The notes: generated by a model from the letters alone, not told the origin. Shown: positions 16,256-23,600, counted from the first letter of the stretch. The stretch is 44,026 nt of DNA from Mucilaginibacter sp. UBA5151 (GCA_002413785.1 DHXR01000024.1:177642-221667); one strand, 5' to 3'. Numbers and translations are program-made.

Positions 16256-17965
16256 TCACTCCGTCAGCACGGTAAACTTAAACTCCAGCGGCTCAAAGTT
16301 TTTTATGAGTTCATCAATAAGACTTTGTCCCCATTTAACATAAAACAGGCCAAAGTTTTCCGTGCGCTCCTGCAGGCTGTCTTTCGGGAAAAGATCGCTT
16401 TTAATATGTTCCACCTGGTGCAAACGGGTTTGGTAATTCCGTTTTTCAGCTTTTACAAGCTTTTTCTCCAGGTTATCCATCGCATGTTTAAGCCGGGTTT
16501 GAACGGCATCAGCAGATGGTGCAAGGGTATTGTCAATTTTATAGGCCCGGAGTTTTATCTTCTCAAAAACAGAGGCCAGTTCACGCCATTCTTCGGCCAG
16601 GTTTAAAGTATGTTTACTGTGCTTTTTTACCCAGTCGTTTTTAATGCTGTCGGTATCTTTAAATAAATCGGCTGGTTCCAGGTCCATTTTAGTAATCTTC
16701 GAAGCCTGTTCTTTACAGATAACCAATCCCGAATTTCTAAGGATCAGGATTGGGAAATCAACATTGTAGTAATTAAAAGTTGATTTTAGTTCCAGCCAAT
16801 AAACCACTTCGGCGCCGCCACCGATGTATGCAATGTTTGGTAGAATGTATTCCTGGTACAAAGGCCGCATCACCACATTCGGACTAAATCGCTCGGGGTA
16901 TTGGCTTATCTCATTTTTTAGTTCAGCTTCGGTAAAACTGATCCCGCTGTTCAGTACCTGGTAACGGTCTTTTTCAAAAACAATACGTTCGCGCAGGCCA
17001 TCCAGTAAATAAAAGAAATTGATCTCCCGGGGATTAACCTGTATGTGTACGCCTAATGCCGCTAATTTTTCGTTAGTGGCGCTTATGTTCTTAAAGCTGT
17101 TTTGTTCAATAATGTCCTGCTCAATGATTGGGGCAAATTGTTGCTTAAACCTGTGATCGTCGGCATCAATAATTACGAGCCCGTAGCGGCCAAATAGTGC
17201 GTTAACCAAATACCGGGTGGCATCGGCCAGTTTGTCGAATTTTGTGTAGGCGGTTTCAACAATTTCGGCCAGTTCATTGGCGTGTTTATCAATCCCTAAA
17301 GCGCCTTTGTATTGGTTAAGGGCCTGGCGCATGGTATCGGGGTTTATCCGCCCGGTTGCACCCGAAGCTTCGTACCACCAGTGTACTTTTTTACCGCCGA
17401 TGTTGGTGTAATTGATCTCGGCAAAGTCATGGTCTTCCGAAGCCATCCAGTAAACGGGCACAAAGTTTTTATCGGGAAAAGCTTCTTTTAACTGGTGGGC
17501 CAATTTAATGGCGGTTACAATTTTATAAATAAAATACAGCGGACCGGCAAATATGTTCAGTTGGTGACCGGTGGTGATGGTATAGGTGTCGGGGGATTTT
17601 AGTAGGGAAATATTCTCGAAAACCGGGTTGTAAGCCCCCTCTAAATCCTGCCTGTCCGGCAGGCAGGCTCCTCCGCCAGAGGGCGGAGAGACTTTTAGCT
17701 GCGGTTGTGGGTTAACTTCTGAACTTCTGCTTTCGGACTTTCGGACTTTCGGACTTTCGGACTCAAACCCATACTGTTCACTTAACACATTTACCAATAC
17801 TTCCCGGTCGGCTATTACTTTCTTGCCTTTTAAAAGTTCAGCAAACCCATTAATATCCGGGCGAAAACTGTAAAACGGGCGTATTGCCGGGAGGTCTTCC
17901 AGGTAATCAATAACGGTTGGGGAAAAGTAACCGGTGTCTTTATAGTCTATACAGGAAGATTCCAT
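16256..17965 (-). CDS. bshC: Bacillithiol biosynthesis cysteine-adding enzyme BshC, with repeat-derived insertion
   Basis: BshC joins cysteine to glucosamine-malate in the last step of bacillithiol synthesis in the cytoplasm. The product is 569 residues. The core matches the family: TITTGHQLNIFAGPLYF at about 129-145, VPVYWMASEDHDFAEIN and the C-terminal coiled-coil that mediates dimerisation. Residues about 69-114 are odd: they are encoded by a palindromic repeat plus four copies of an 8-bp unit and have low-complexity wording (ESESPKVRKSES, then SPPSGGGACLPDRQ). Without them the protein would be about 524 residues, near the usual length. The insertion keeps the frame. No other bsh gene is in the window. 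Confidence 0.9.
   Translation of the reverse strand: MESSCIDYKDTGYFSPTVIDYLEDLPAIRPFYSFRPDINGFAELLKGKKVIADREVLVNVLSEQYGFESESPKVRKSESRSSEVNPQPQLKVSPPSGGGACLPDRQDLEGAYNPVFENISLLKSPDTYTITTGHQLNIFAGPLYFIYKIVTAIKLAHQLKEAFPDKNFVPVYWMASEDHDFAEINYTNIGGKKVHWWYEASGATGRINPDTMRQALNQYKGALGIDKHANELAEIVETAYTKFDKLADATRYLVNALFGRYGLVIIDADDHRFKQQFAPIIEQDIIEQNSFKNISATNEKLAALGVHIQVNPREINFFYLLDGLRERIVFEKDRYQVLNSGISFTEAELKNEISQYPERFSPNVVMRPLYQEYILPNIAYIGGGAEVVYWLELKSTFNYYNVDFPILILRNSGLVICKEQASKITKMDLEPADLFKDTDSIKNDWVKKHSKHTLNLAEEWRELASVFEKIKLRAYKIDNTLAPSADAVQTRLKHAMDNLEKKLVKAEKRNYQTRLHQVEHIKSDLFPKDSLQERTENFGLFYVKWGQSLIDELIKNFEPLEFKFTVLTE
17641..17762. repeat. Palindromic repeat and TTTCGGAC x4 inside bshC
   Basis: Within the coding sequence lie hairpins CCTGCCTG-TCCGG-CAGGCAGG (17647-17667) and CTCCGCC-AGAG-GGCGGAG (17671-17688), the type of paired hairpins seen in the intergenic repeats, followed by four perfect TTTCGGAC octamers at 17731-17762. 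Because 8 is not a multiple of 3, gain or loss of one unit would put bshC out of frame near residue 70. Confidence 0.85.
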
Positions 17966-18030
17966 TTTTTTTATTTCGGATGTCGGATGTTCAATTTCGG
18001 ATTTAAACTAAGGGCATTCGAAACATTTTT

Positions 18031-18190
18031 TCACCCTCTTTACGCGAAGCGAAGAGAGGGTCGACCAGCGGAGCGCAGTCGGGGTGAGTAGACTCGCCGA
18101 CATGCATTTGGCGGTAATGTCCGCCGGGGTAACTCACCCGAACATCGCTACGCTCGTTCACCCTCTCTTCCGCAAGCGGTAAAGAGGGTT
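18031..18190. repeat. Inverted twin-hairpin element between bshC and rimO
   Basis: The 357-bp gap between the two genes holds this element and otherwise nothing I can assign. The left half (18033-18090) begins CACCCTCTTTACG and ends GGGGTGAGT; the right half (18132-18190) is its diverged reverse complement, from AACTCACCCG to TAAAGAGGGTT. Each half carries a hairpin (CCCTCTT...AAGAGAGGG) with a different loop stem, GCGAAGCG on the left and CCGCAAGCGG on the right. Confidence 0.75.
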
Positions 18191-18322
18191 GCTGTAATAA
18201 TTTCTAATATTTCGAACACTGAAGATTTAAACCCTTCAATCATTAACGTCCTTTATGTAAATGTAAAGTCCGAATTTAGATTTTTAAAATGCTAAAACAG
18301 AAATCGGAAAGCCAAAAACCGT

Positions 18323-19657
18323 TTATTTTACAATATGTCCATAAAGATCAAAGTCTTCGGCGGTATCAACTTTCACATTTACAAAGCTGCCGATGGTGGC
18401 ATAATCCGTTTTGGCATCAATTAAAACCTCATTATCAACCTCCGGCGAATCATATTCTGTACGACCAACAAAATACGCGCCGTCCTTTTTATCCACCAAA
18501 ACTTTATAGGTATTCCCTATCTTTTCCTGGTTTTTATCAAAAGAAATGCCCTGTTGTATTTCCATAATGGCATCAGCACGGTCCTGTTTAATTTCGGCAG
18601 GCACGTCATCAATCAGCGAAAACGCAGAGGTTTTTTCTTCGTGCGAATAGGTAAAGCAGCCTAAACGGTCGAACTTAGTTTCTTCCACCCATTGCTGCAT
18701 TTCTTCAAAATCCTGTTCAGTTTCGCCGGGGTAGCCGGTAATGAGCGTGGTGCGCATGGCAATTCCGGGTACTTTATCGCGGATGGTATTTACCAGGTCG
18801 ATGGTTTTTTGTTTTGTGATGCCGCGGCGCATGGATTTCAGCATATTGTCGCTGATATGCTGCAAAGGCATATCCAGGTACTTGCAAATATTAGCACGCT
18901 CGTTCATCACATCCAGTATTTCCATCGGGAAGCCCGAAGGATAGGCGTATTGCAGCCTGATCCACTCAATGCCCTCCACATCCGAAAGGCGGCGGAGCAG
19001 TTCATCCAGGTTGCGCCTACCATACAGGTCGAGGCCGTAATAGGTTAAATCCTGGGCAATTAATATCAGTTCTTTTGTGCCGTTTTTTGCTAATTTTTGC
19101 GCATCCTTTACCAACTGATCAACCGGTTGCGAAAGGTGTTTGCCACGCATCAGCGGAATTGCGCAAAAGGAGCACGGACGGTTACAGCCCTCGGCAATTT
19201 TAAAATAAGCAAAATGTGAAGGGGTGGTTAACAGGCGTTCGCCAATCAACTCATGTTTATAATCGGCGCCTACAGATCTCAATAACTTTTGAAGATCATT
19301 GGTGCCAAAGTAAGCATCAATATTGGTGATCTCCGCTTCCAGCTCTGGCTTGTAGCGCTCGGAAAGACAGCCGGTGACAATCACTTTGCCAACCTTGCCC
19401 TGTTCTTTAAGTTGGCTGTATTGTAAAATGGTATCGATAGACTCCTGCTTGGCGTTGTCGATAAAGCCGCAGGTATTGATCACAATGATATCATCGCTGC
19501 CAACTTTATCAGCCTCATGCACCACATCAAATTGGTTGCCTTTCAGCTGCCCCATCAGGATTTCGGAATCGTAGATGTTTTTGGAACAGCCGAGGGTCAC
19601 TACGTTTACCCGTTGCTTCGCGGGTTTTACCGGCTGATAAATTTCTTTTGTCTTCAT
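18323..19657 (-). CDS. rimO: Ribosomal protein S12 methylthiotransferase RimO
   Basis: RimO is a radical SAM enzyme that adds a methylthio group to the conserved aspartate of ribosomal protein S12. From the ATG at 19657 (444 residues) the N-terminal UPF0004 domain has the cluster ligands Cys24 (TLGCSKN), Cys63 (NTCGF) and Cys97 (TGCLSE); the radical SAM site is Cys158, Cys162 and Cys165 (EGCNRPCSFC); a C-terminal TRAM domain covers about 380-444. The longer frame to 19681 starts inside a dispersed repeat element, so the inner start is preferred. GCSKN-type motif and length distinguish RimO from MiaB. It follows ftsY on the same strand, with a repeat in the gap. Confidence 0.95.
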   Translation of the reverse strand: MKTKEIYQPVKPAKQRVNVVTLGCSKNIYDSEILMGQLKGNQFDVVHEADKVGSDDIIVINTCGFIDNAKQESIDTILQYSQLKEQGKVGKVIVTGCLSERYKPELEAEITNIDAYFGTNDLQKLLRSVGADYKHELIGERLLTTPSHFAYFKIAEGCNRPCSFCAIPLMRGKHLSQPVDQLVKDAQKLAKNGTKELILIAQDLTYYGLDLYGRRNLDELLRRLSDVEGIEWIRLQYAYPSGFPMEILDVMNERANICKYLDMPLQHISDNMLKSMRRGITKQKTIDLVNTIRDKVPGIAMRTTLITGYPGETEQDFEEMQQWVEETKFDRLGCFTYSHEEKTSAFSLIDDVPAEIKQDRADAIMEIQQGISFDKNQEKIGNTYKVLVDKKDGAYFVGRTEYDSPEVDNEVLIDAKTDYATIGSFVNVKVDTAEDFDLYGHIVK

Positions 19658-19668
19658 TATTTCACATC

Positions 19669-19760
19669 TTGTCTGAACCATGATTCGCCTGATTTAAGGA
19701 TTTCCTGATTTTTTTAATCAAAATCATGGTAATCTTAAAATCCTATAAATCAAGGTTCAG
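19669..19760. repeat. TCTGAACC-type inverted-repeat element, copy 2
   Basis: Ends TTGTCTGAACC (19669) and GGTTCAG (19754-19760) match the element at 271-358. Inside, AAGGATTTCCTGATTTTT pairs with a diverged inverted copy (TCTTAAAATCCTATAAATCA). It separates ftsY from rimO and supplies the first codons of the longer, unlikely rimO frame. Confidence 0.75.
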
Positions 19761-19806
19761 AAAAAAAAAGGATTTACTGTTGCTCCTGCCAATAGTGGCA
19801 ATGGGC

Positions 19807-20772
19807 TTATTGTTTAAAGAGTGAATCTACGAACGCCTGCCTGTCAAATAATTGCAAATCGTCTTTCCCTTCGCCCACTCCAATATATTTTACAGGTATT
19901 TTAAACTGATCGGATATGCCAATAACAACCCCGCCTTTTGCAGTGCCATCAAGCTTGGTTAAGGCCAGCGCATTAACAGCCGTTGCTTCGGTAAATTGTT
20001 TGCATTGTTCAATGGCATTTTGCCCGGTGGAGGCATCCAGCACCAGCAATATTTCATGCGGCGCACCGGGGACTACCTTTTGCATCACATTTTTTATTTT
20101 GGTAAGCTCGTTCATCAGGCCTATCTTATTATGTAAACGCCCTGCGGTATCAATAATGGCCACATCGTCGCCATTAGCTACAGCCGAGCGTAAAGTATCA
20201 TAAGCCACGGAAGCCGGATCGGAACCCATTGCCTGTGCAACAACCTTTACACCTATGCGTTCGCCCCATAACTGGATCTGGGCTACGGCAGCCGCGCGGA
20301 AAGTATCGGCGGCGCCGATAACCACTTTGCTGCCACCCTGTTTCAATTTATAGGCAAGTTTACCTATAGTTGTGGTTTTACCCACGCCGTTAACGCCGAC
20401 AACCATAATCACATAAGGTTTATGGCTGCCATATTCAAAGTTCGAGAAATCGTTACTATTATTTTCGGCAAGTAATTGCTGAATTTCATCTTTCAGCAGG
20501 CCGTTCAGCTCAGATGTGCCTACATACTTATCCCTGGCTACGCGGGCCTGTATGCGTTCAATGATTTTTAAGGTAGTTTGAACGCCAACATCCGATGTTA
20601 CAAGCACCTCTTCCAGTTCATCAAGTACATCGTCGTCAACGCTTGATTTTCCGGCTATTACCTTGGTGATCTTTGAAAAAAAGTTATCCTTGGTTTTTTC
20701 TAAACCGGTATCCAACGCCTCCTGTTCCTGCGGCGTGCTTTCCTTTTTTTTGAAAAAATCGAATAATCCCAT
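19807..20772 (-). CDS. ftsY: Signal recognition particle receptor FtsY
   Basis: FtsY is the membrane-associated GTPase receptor that receives SRP-ribosome complexes and passes nascent membrane proteins to the translocon. The ATG at 20772 gives a 321-residue protein starting MGLFDFFKKK, the amphipathic membrane-targeting start usual in Bacteroidota; the five extra residues of the longer frame come from repeat DNA. The N domain spans about 20-100. G-domain motifs: P-loop GVNGVGKT at 126-133, DTAGRLHNK, and TKLDGTAKGG near 270. The acidic A domain of enterobacteria is nearly absent, normal for this phylum. It lies downstream of rpmB-rpmG-DUF4295 on the same strand. Confidence 0.96.
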   Translation of the reverse strand: MGLFDFFKKKESTPQEQEALDTGLEKTKDNFFSKITKVIAGKSSVDDDVLDELEEVLVTSDVGVQTTLKIIERIQARVARDKYVGTSELNGLLKDEIQQLLAENNSNDFSNFEYGSHKPYVIMVVGVNGVGKTTTIGKLAYKLKQGGSKVVIGAADTFRAAAVAQIQLWGERIGVKVVAQAMGSDPASVAYDTLRSAVANGDDVAIIDTAGRLHNKIGLMNELTKIKNVMQKVVPGAPHEILLVLDASTGQNAIEQCKQFTEATAVNALALTKLDGTAKGGVVIGISDQFKIPVKYIGVGEGKDDLQLFDRQAFVDSLFKQ

Positions 20773-20774
20773 GT

Positions 20775-20897
20775 TTTTGATGTGCAAATGTGCGGATGTG
20801 CAAATGTGCAGATTTTAAATGTGCAGATGAATGGAAGTGTTATTTAAATTCATTCATCTGCACATCTGCACATCTGCACATTCGCACATCTGCACAT
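20775..20897. repeat. ATGTGCAGATG tandem repeats in inverted arrangement
   Basis: Units of GTGCAAAT/GTGCGGAT/GTGCAGAT on the left side are followed by their reverse complements (ATCTGCACATCTGCAC) on the right, with ATTCATTC in the middle, so the whole can fold into a long imperfect hairpin. The wording is that of the array at 1-48. It separates DUF4295 from ftsY. Confidence 0.75.
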
Positions 20898-20931
20898 AAA
20901 AAAAGCCTTCTCGTAAAACAAGATGGCTTTT
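20897..20931 (-). terminator. Rho-independent terminator after DUF4295 gene
   Basis: Read on the minus strand: AAAAGCC-ATCTTGT, loop, ACGAGA-A-GGCTTTT followed by a run of seven T. The stem has one bulge and a G-T pair. It would end or attenuate the rpmB-rpmG-DUF4295 transcript before ftsY. Confidence 0.65.
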
Positions 20932-20953
20932 ATATTTTGATCAAAATAACCGG

Positions 20954-21115
20954 TTATAATTTTCCGGCAATCGCGTCTTTTACAAAATCGTTAGCAACGA
21001 TTTGCGTTTTAAACGAGTAAGCACCTGTGCGTGGTGATTTCACCATGGTGATCACTTTTGAATAATCTTTGCCTTTACCTGCTACTTTCAGCGTTGCAAC
21101 TACTTTCTTTGCCAT
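20954..21115 (-). CDS. DUF4295 small ribosome-cluster protein
   Basis: A 53-residue basic protein starts at the ATG at 21115 (MAKKVVATLKVAGKGKDY) and ends AGKL before TAA at 20954. It matches DUF4295, a small protein that in Bacteroidota follows rpmG and precedes ftsY; the gene order here is exactly that. The basic charge and the neighbours suggest a ribosome-associated protein, as inference. The upstream sequence AAAAAGAG-ATGGC is the same as before rpmG. Confidence 0.88.
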   Translation of the reverse strand: MAKKVVATLKVAGKGKDYSKVITMVKSPRTGAYSFKTQIVANDFVKDAIAGKL

Positions 21116-21116
21116 C

Positions 21117-21182
21117 TCTTTTTAATTTTGAATTATTGATTTATTGAATTATTTGTTGCCGGCTAAACCTAATCAACGTATT
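21117..21182. repeat. Duplicated intergenic spacer upstream of DUF4295 (partner 21383-21472)
   Basis: The spacer before DUF4295 and the one before rpmG (21383-21472) share strings in the same order: CTCTTTTTAATT, ATTGAATTATTGATTTA, and TAAACCTAATCAAC. They look like a spacer copied together with or into the ribosomal cluster. Confidence 0.6.
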
Positions 21183-21199
21183 CAACACAATCAACCAAT

Positions 21200-21382
21200 T
21201 TACTTAATTTCCTTATGAACGGTTACTTTTCTTAAAACCGGGTTGAATTTCTTCATTTCCAGTCTTTCAGTGGTATTCTTTTTGTTCTTGGTGGTAATAT
21301 AACGCGACATACCAGGCATGCCGCTTGTTTTATGCTCGGTGCATTCTAAAATTACCTGAACCCTGTTGCCTTTCTTAGCCAT
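21200..21382 (-). CDS. rpmG: Large ribosomal subunit protein bL33
   Basis: The 60-residue protein MAKKGNRVQVILECTEHK... contains the L33 signature (Y-I-T-T-K-N-K-K-N-T, residues about 28-37, and LRKVTVHKE at the end). Only one cysteine (Cys14) is present, so this is the zinc-free C-minus form. It lies between rpmB and DUF4295 on the same strand, with a spacing of 91 bp on its 5' side. Confidence 0.95.
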   Translation of the reverse strand: MAKKGNRVQVILECTEHKTSGMPGMSRYITTKNKKNTTERLEMKKFNPVLRKVTVHKEIK

Positions 21383-21473
21383 CTCTTTTTAATTATTGAA
21401 TTATTGATTTAGTGAATTAGTGATCGTTGGTTAAACCTAATCAACTCAATCAACCATTCAACCTAATCAACTA

Positions 21474-21707
21474 CTAAATATACCCTTTTTTTACAAATTT
21501 ATTGATACAGGCAGTAATACCATTTTTGCTGATGGTTTTAACCGCTGATGTGGAAACCTTTAAGGTTATCCATTTATCTTCTTCAGGAATATAAAACTTC
21601 TTAAGTTTTAAGTTTGGATGAAATCTGCGTTTGGTTTTAACGTTTGAGTTTGAAACGTTATTACCAACCAAAGATCCTTTTCCTGTTAGATCACAAATTC
21701 TTGACAT
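21474..21707 (-). CDS. rpmB: Large ribosomal subunit protein bL28
   Basis: The 77-residue protein starts MSRICDLTGKGSLVGNNVS and contains the L28 region NVKTKRRFHPNLKLKKFY and the C-terminal LKVSTSAVKTISKNGI. It is the first gene of the rpmB-rpmG-DUF4295(-ftsY-rimO) set on the minus strand. About 45 bases upstream the minus strand reads TGATATTTG, one base off the TAnnTTTG box, so the operon promoter is likely there. Confidence 0.95.
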   Translation of the reverse strand: MSRICDLTGKGSLVGNNVSNSNVKTKRRFHPNLKLKKFYIPEEDKWITLKVSTSAVKTISKNGITACINKFVKKGYI

Positions 21708-21845
21708 GACAAATCTTTTTAATTCTCCCCTTTTTGTAAAGAGTTTGCAAATATCAGAATTTTATGTCAAATAGGCAATAGTGATTTAAAAAATATTTTG
21801 CTTTCTAACGAATAGCGTGGTTATTGGATTTATAGGCTTAAATCC

Positions 21846-22123
21846 GAGATTAAATCTCTTTTTAAAGTCCGCACTGGCGGACGAAACATTTTGTAACAAC
21901 GGGTTTCAACCCGTTGCCTGTAACCGGCAATAATATAAGTCCGCCCTTGGCGGACGGTCTGTATTATACGGCTAAATTTGATACCAACATTTATCGTTTT
22001 ACTGACTGTCAAATAACATAACCGCCTAATTATATCGGCCGAGCCTACGGCTCTTTGCTATTTTTTTCATCTTTTTCAACGGATTGAAATCCGTTGTTAC
22101 AAAATTGGCCGAGGCTCTGCCTC
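21846..22123. repeat. Cluster of small hairpins (inverted halves)
   Basis: The 504-bp space between rpmB and the TacA-like gene contains no gene but seven short perfect hairpins: GAGAT-TAA-ATCTC (21846-21858), GTCCGC-ACTG-GCGGAC (21867-21882), CAACGGGTTTCAACCCGTTG (21897-21916), GTCCGCC-CTT-GGCGGAC (21939-21955), GAGCC-TAC-GGCTC (22041-22053), CAACGGATTGAAATCCGTTG (22077-22096) and GAGGC-TCT-GCCTC (22111-22123). The third and sixth, each with an adjoining TGTAACAAC/GTTGTTACA, are inverted relatives with paired base changes. Confidence 0.8.
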
Positions 22124-22171
22124 TCTTTTATTGGATATATTACACAAAAAAAGGCATAGAGTCATGTATTG

Positions 22172-22194
22172 TACGGATTATTTCCGTATATTTG
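22172..22194 (+). promoter_or_regulatory. Promoter with overlapping palindrome (candidate operator) for tacAT-like pair
   Basis: TATATTTG at 22187-22194 fits the -7 box, 17 bases before the ATG at 22212, with TTG at 22169-22171. A dyad TACGGA-TTATT-TCCGTA covers 22172-22188 and runs into the -7 box. DUF1778/GNAT pairs are self-regulated by ribbon-helix-helix antitoxins, so this is a candidate operator. Confidence 0.5.
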
Positions 22195-22211
22195 AATTTG
22201 AAATATTCTTT

Positions 22212-22508
22212 ATGGAAAATCAACTAACACTTTCAGGAAAAGCCCGGTTTGATGCAAAAATACCCAAAGCTCAAAAACAGCTTTTTGAGTATGCAGCCAG
22301 TTTGGGAGGATTTAGGACACTGACCGATTTTATTATTAATGCAGTGCAGGAAAAAGCCAACACCATTATTCAGGAACACAATACCATTCTTGCATCGGAA
22401 AAAGACCGTGAAATATTTTTCGATGCGATGACGAATCCAAAAGGACCGAATCAAAAATTACGCGATGCTGCCGGACGTTATAAATTATTCATACAAGAGA
22501 ATAAATGA
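22212..22508 (+). CDS. DUF1778 (TacA-like) antitoxin
   Basis: The 98-residue product begins MENQLTLSGKARFDAKIP at the ATG at 22212; the longer frame upstream runs through promoter and repeat DNA. The N-terminal part (TLSGKARFDAKIPKAQKQLFEYAASLGGF) fits the DUF1778 ribbon-helix-helix, and the charged C-terminal tail (DREIFFDAMTNP, a common DUF1778 string) would block the GNAT toxin. The stop overlaps the toxin start by 4 bases (ATGA), showing an operon. Confidence 0.88.
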   Translation: MENQLTLSGKARFDAKIPKAQKQLFEYAASLGGFRTLTDFIINAVQEKANTIIQEHNTILASEKDREIFFDAMTNPKGPNQKLRDAAGRYKLFIQENK

Positions 22509-23005
22509 GCGTTATAATAGACCTGCTGAATACTTCATTAAATAAAAAGGATTTCAGTTGCGGTAAAGAAATGCTTGATAATTACCTGCATACGCAAGCA
22601 AGCCAGGATGTTAAACGCAAACTATGTGTAGTATTTGTGCTATTTGAGGATACTACCATAAAAGGTTATTATACCCTTTCAAACGCATCCATCCCCGCTG
22701 AATTGATGCCGGAGGCCATTAGAAAAAAGATGCCGGGATCATATAGGGCGCTTCCCGTAACCTTACTCGGCAGATTAGCAATTGATGTAAAATTTAAAGG
22801 ACAAGGCTTGGGAGGTATCCTGTTAATCGACGCCCTAAAACGAAGCTTTTCTGTTGCAGGGGAAAGCTTAGGATCAATTGGGGTGGTTGTTGACCCGTTA
22901 GATGAAGATGCGGTTGCATTTTACAAAAAATTTGGATTCATCCTGCTGCCCGGCAGCGGAAAGATGTTCCTGCCGATGGCGGATGTGGCGTTGTTGGGGT
23001 TGTGA
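22505..23005 (+). CDS. GNAT-family toxin (TacT-like)
   Basis: The 166-residue acetyltransferase is a predicted toxin that acetylates aminoacyl-tRNA and stops translation. Motifs: CGKEMLDNYLHTQASQD at the start, typical of TacT/AtaT relatives; LGRLAIDVKFKGQGLGG for acetyl-CoA binding (about 89-105); and AFYKKFGF with Tyr140, the position of the catalytic tyrosine in Salmonella TacT. It directly follows and overlaps the DUF1778 antitoxin gene. The last 130 bp or so are duplicated at 23625-23754 beyond the mazEF-like pair. Transferred RNA target is unknown. Confidence 0.9.
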   Translation: MSVIIDLLNTSLNKKDFSCGKEMLDNYLHTQASQDVKRKLCVVFVLFEDTTIKGYYTLSNASIPAELMPEAIRKKMPGSYRALPVTLLGRLAIDVKFKGQGLGGILLIDALKRSFSVAGESLGSIGVVVDPLDEDAVAFYKKFGFILLPGSGKMFLPMADVALLGL

Positions 23006-23013
23006 TTTGTAGC

Positions 23014-23337
23014 TTAAGAGAGTAATGTCTGAATTATATTGATTACCTGGGCTTTGACATTATTATCAACCTCTCCAAGTGTTCTGTCAATCATATCCTT
23101 TTCAAGCGAAGCCATTTTGTGCACTCTTATTACCGAAGGAAGCTGCAACCCGTTTTGGCTCCAGTTCTTTAATTCAATATCATACGAAGAGTCGTATAGC
23201 TTACTGGTGATGCGGCAAACTATCACATCGCCGTCATTTGTATCCTTAATAATTAATGCAGGCCGTTTTTTAAAACCAAGATTGTTGGTAAATGGAAATT
23301 TGACGAGAACAATTTCACCTAAGTTGTAGTTTACCAT
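23014..23337 (-). CDS. MazF/PemK-family toxin
   Basis: The 107-residue toxin has the PemK/MazF fold pattern: GEIVLVKFPFTNNLGFKKRPALII at 7-30, then the strand VIVCRITSK, LPSVIRVHKMASLEKDMI with the conserved serine/threonine-lysine region, and a final helix. MazF toxins are sequence-specific mRNA endoribonucleases. It follows its antitoxin with a gap of two bases, converging with the GNAT toxin gene (8 bp between stops). Confidence 0.9.
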   Translation of the reverse strand: MVNYNLGEIVLVKFPFTNNLGFKKRPALIIKDTNDGDVIVCRITSKLYDSSYDIELKNWSQNGLQLPSVIRVHKMASLEKDMIDRTLGEVDNNVKAQVINIIQTLLS

Positions 23338-23339
23338 AC

Positions 23340-23558
23340 TTACAGACTATCATAAACTGAATCTGTATCATCGTAGCCGTTTAGAAACCGGGCACTTACC
23401 ATATTTGTAAATGCAGCTTCTTCATTTTTTTCAAGATCGTCAATCAACACGATAACGCGCACATGTTTGTCTTTTGATAAAGACAATTCCAACCGGAAAT
23501 TTTCAGGGATATTAATCGTGTTATCCGATAACTCCGTTTCAAACTCTACTGCTTTCAT
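23340..23558 (-). CDS. MazE-like antitoxin
   Basis: The 72-residue acidic protein MKAVEFETELSDNTINIPE begins with a beta-rich part as in SpoVT-AbrB-like or DUF2281-like antitoxins and ends with an acidic tail (NGYDDTDSVYDSL), fit to cover the basic MazF surface. It directly precedes the MazF-like gene. A TAAATTTG promoter box lies 18 bases upstream on this strand. Confidence 0.8.
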   Translation of the reverse strand: MKAVEFETELSDNTINIPENFRLELSLSKDKHVRVIVLIDDLEKNEEAAFTNMVSARFLNGYDDTDSVYDSL

Positions 23559-23575
23559 TTGCTTTGAACTTATTA

Positions 23576-23583
23576 CAAATTTA
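23576..23583 (-). promoter_or_regulatory. TAnnTTTG promoter box for mazEF-like pair
   Basis: The plus-strand CAAATTTA reads TAAATTTG on the minus strand, 17-18 bases before the antitoxin ATG at 23558. Confidence 0.5.
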
Positions 23584-23600
23584 CTTTTATATTTTTAGGA

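Noticed and set aside
17641..17762. Insertion in bshC as a CRISPR-like or coding repeat domain
   Set aside because: Units are 8 bp without spacers and the encoded residues change with frame rotation, so it is neither a CRISPR array nor a protein repeat.
21830..22012. 60-codon minus-strand frame upstream of rpmB
   Set aside because: It is made of the hairpin array and has no conserved-looking sequence.
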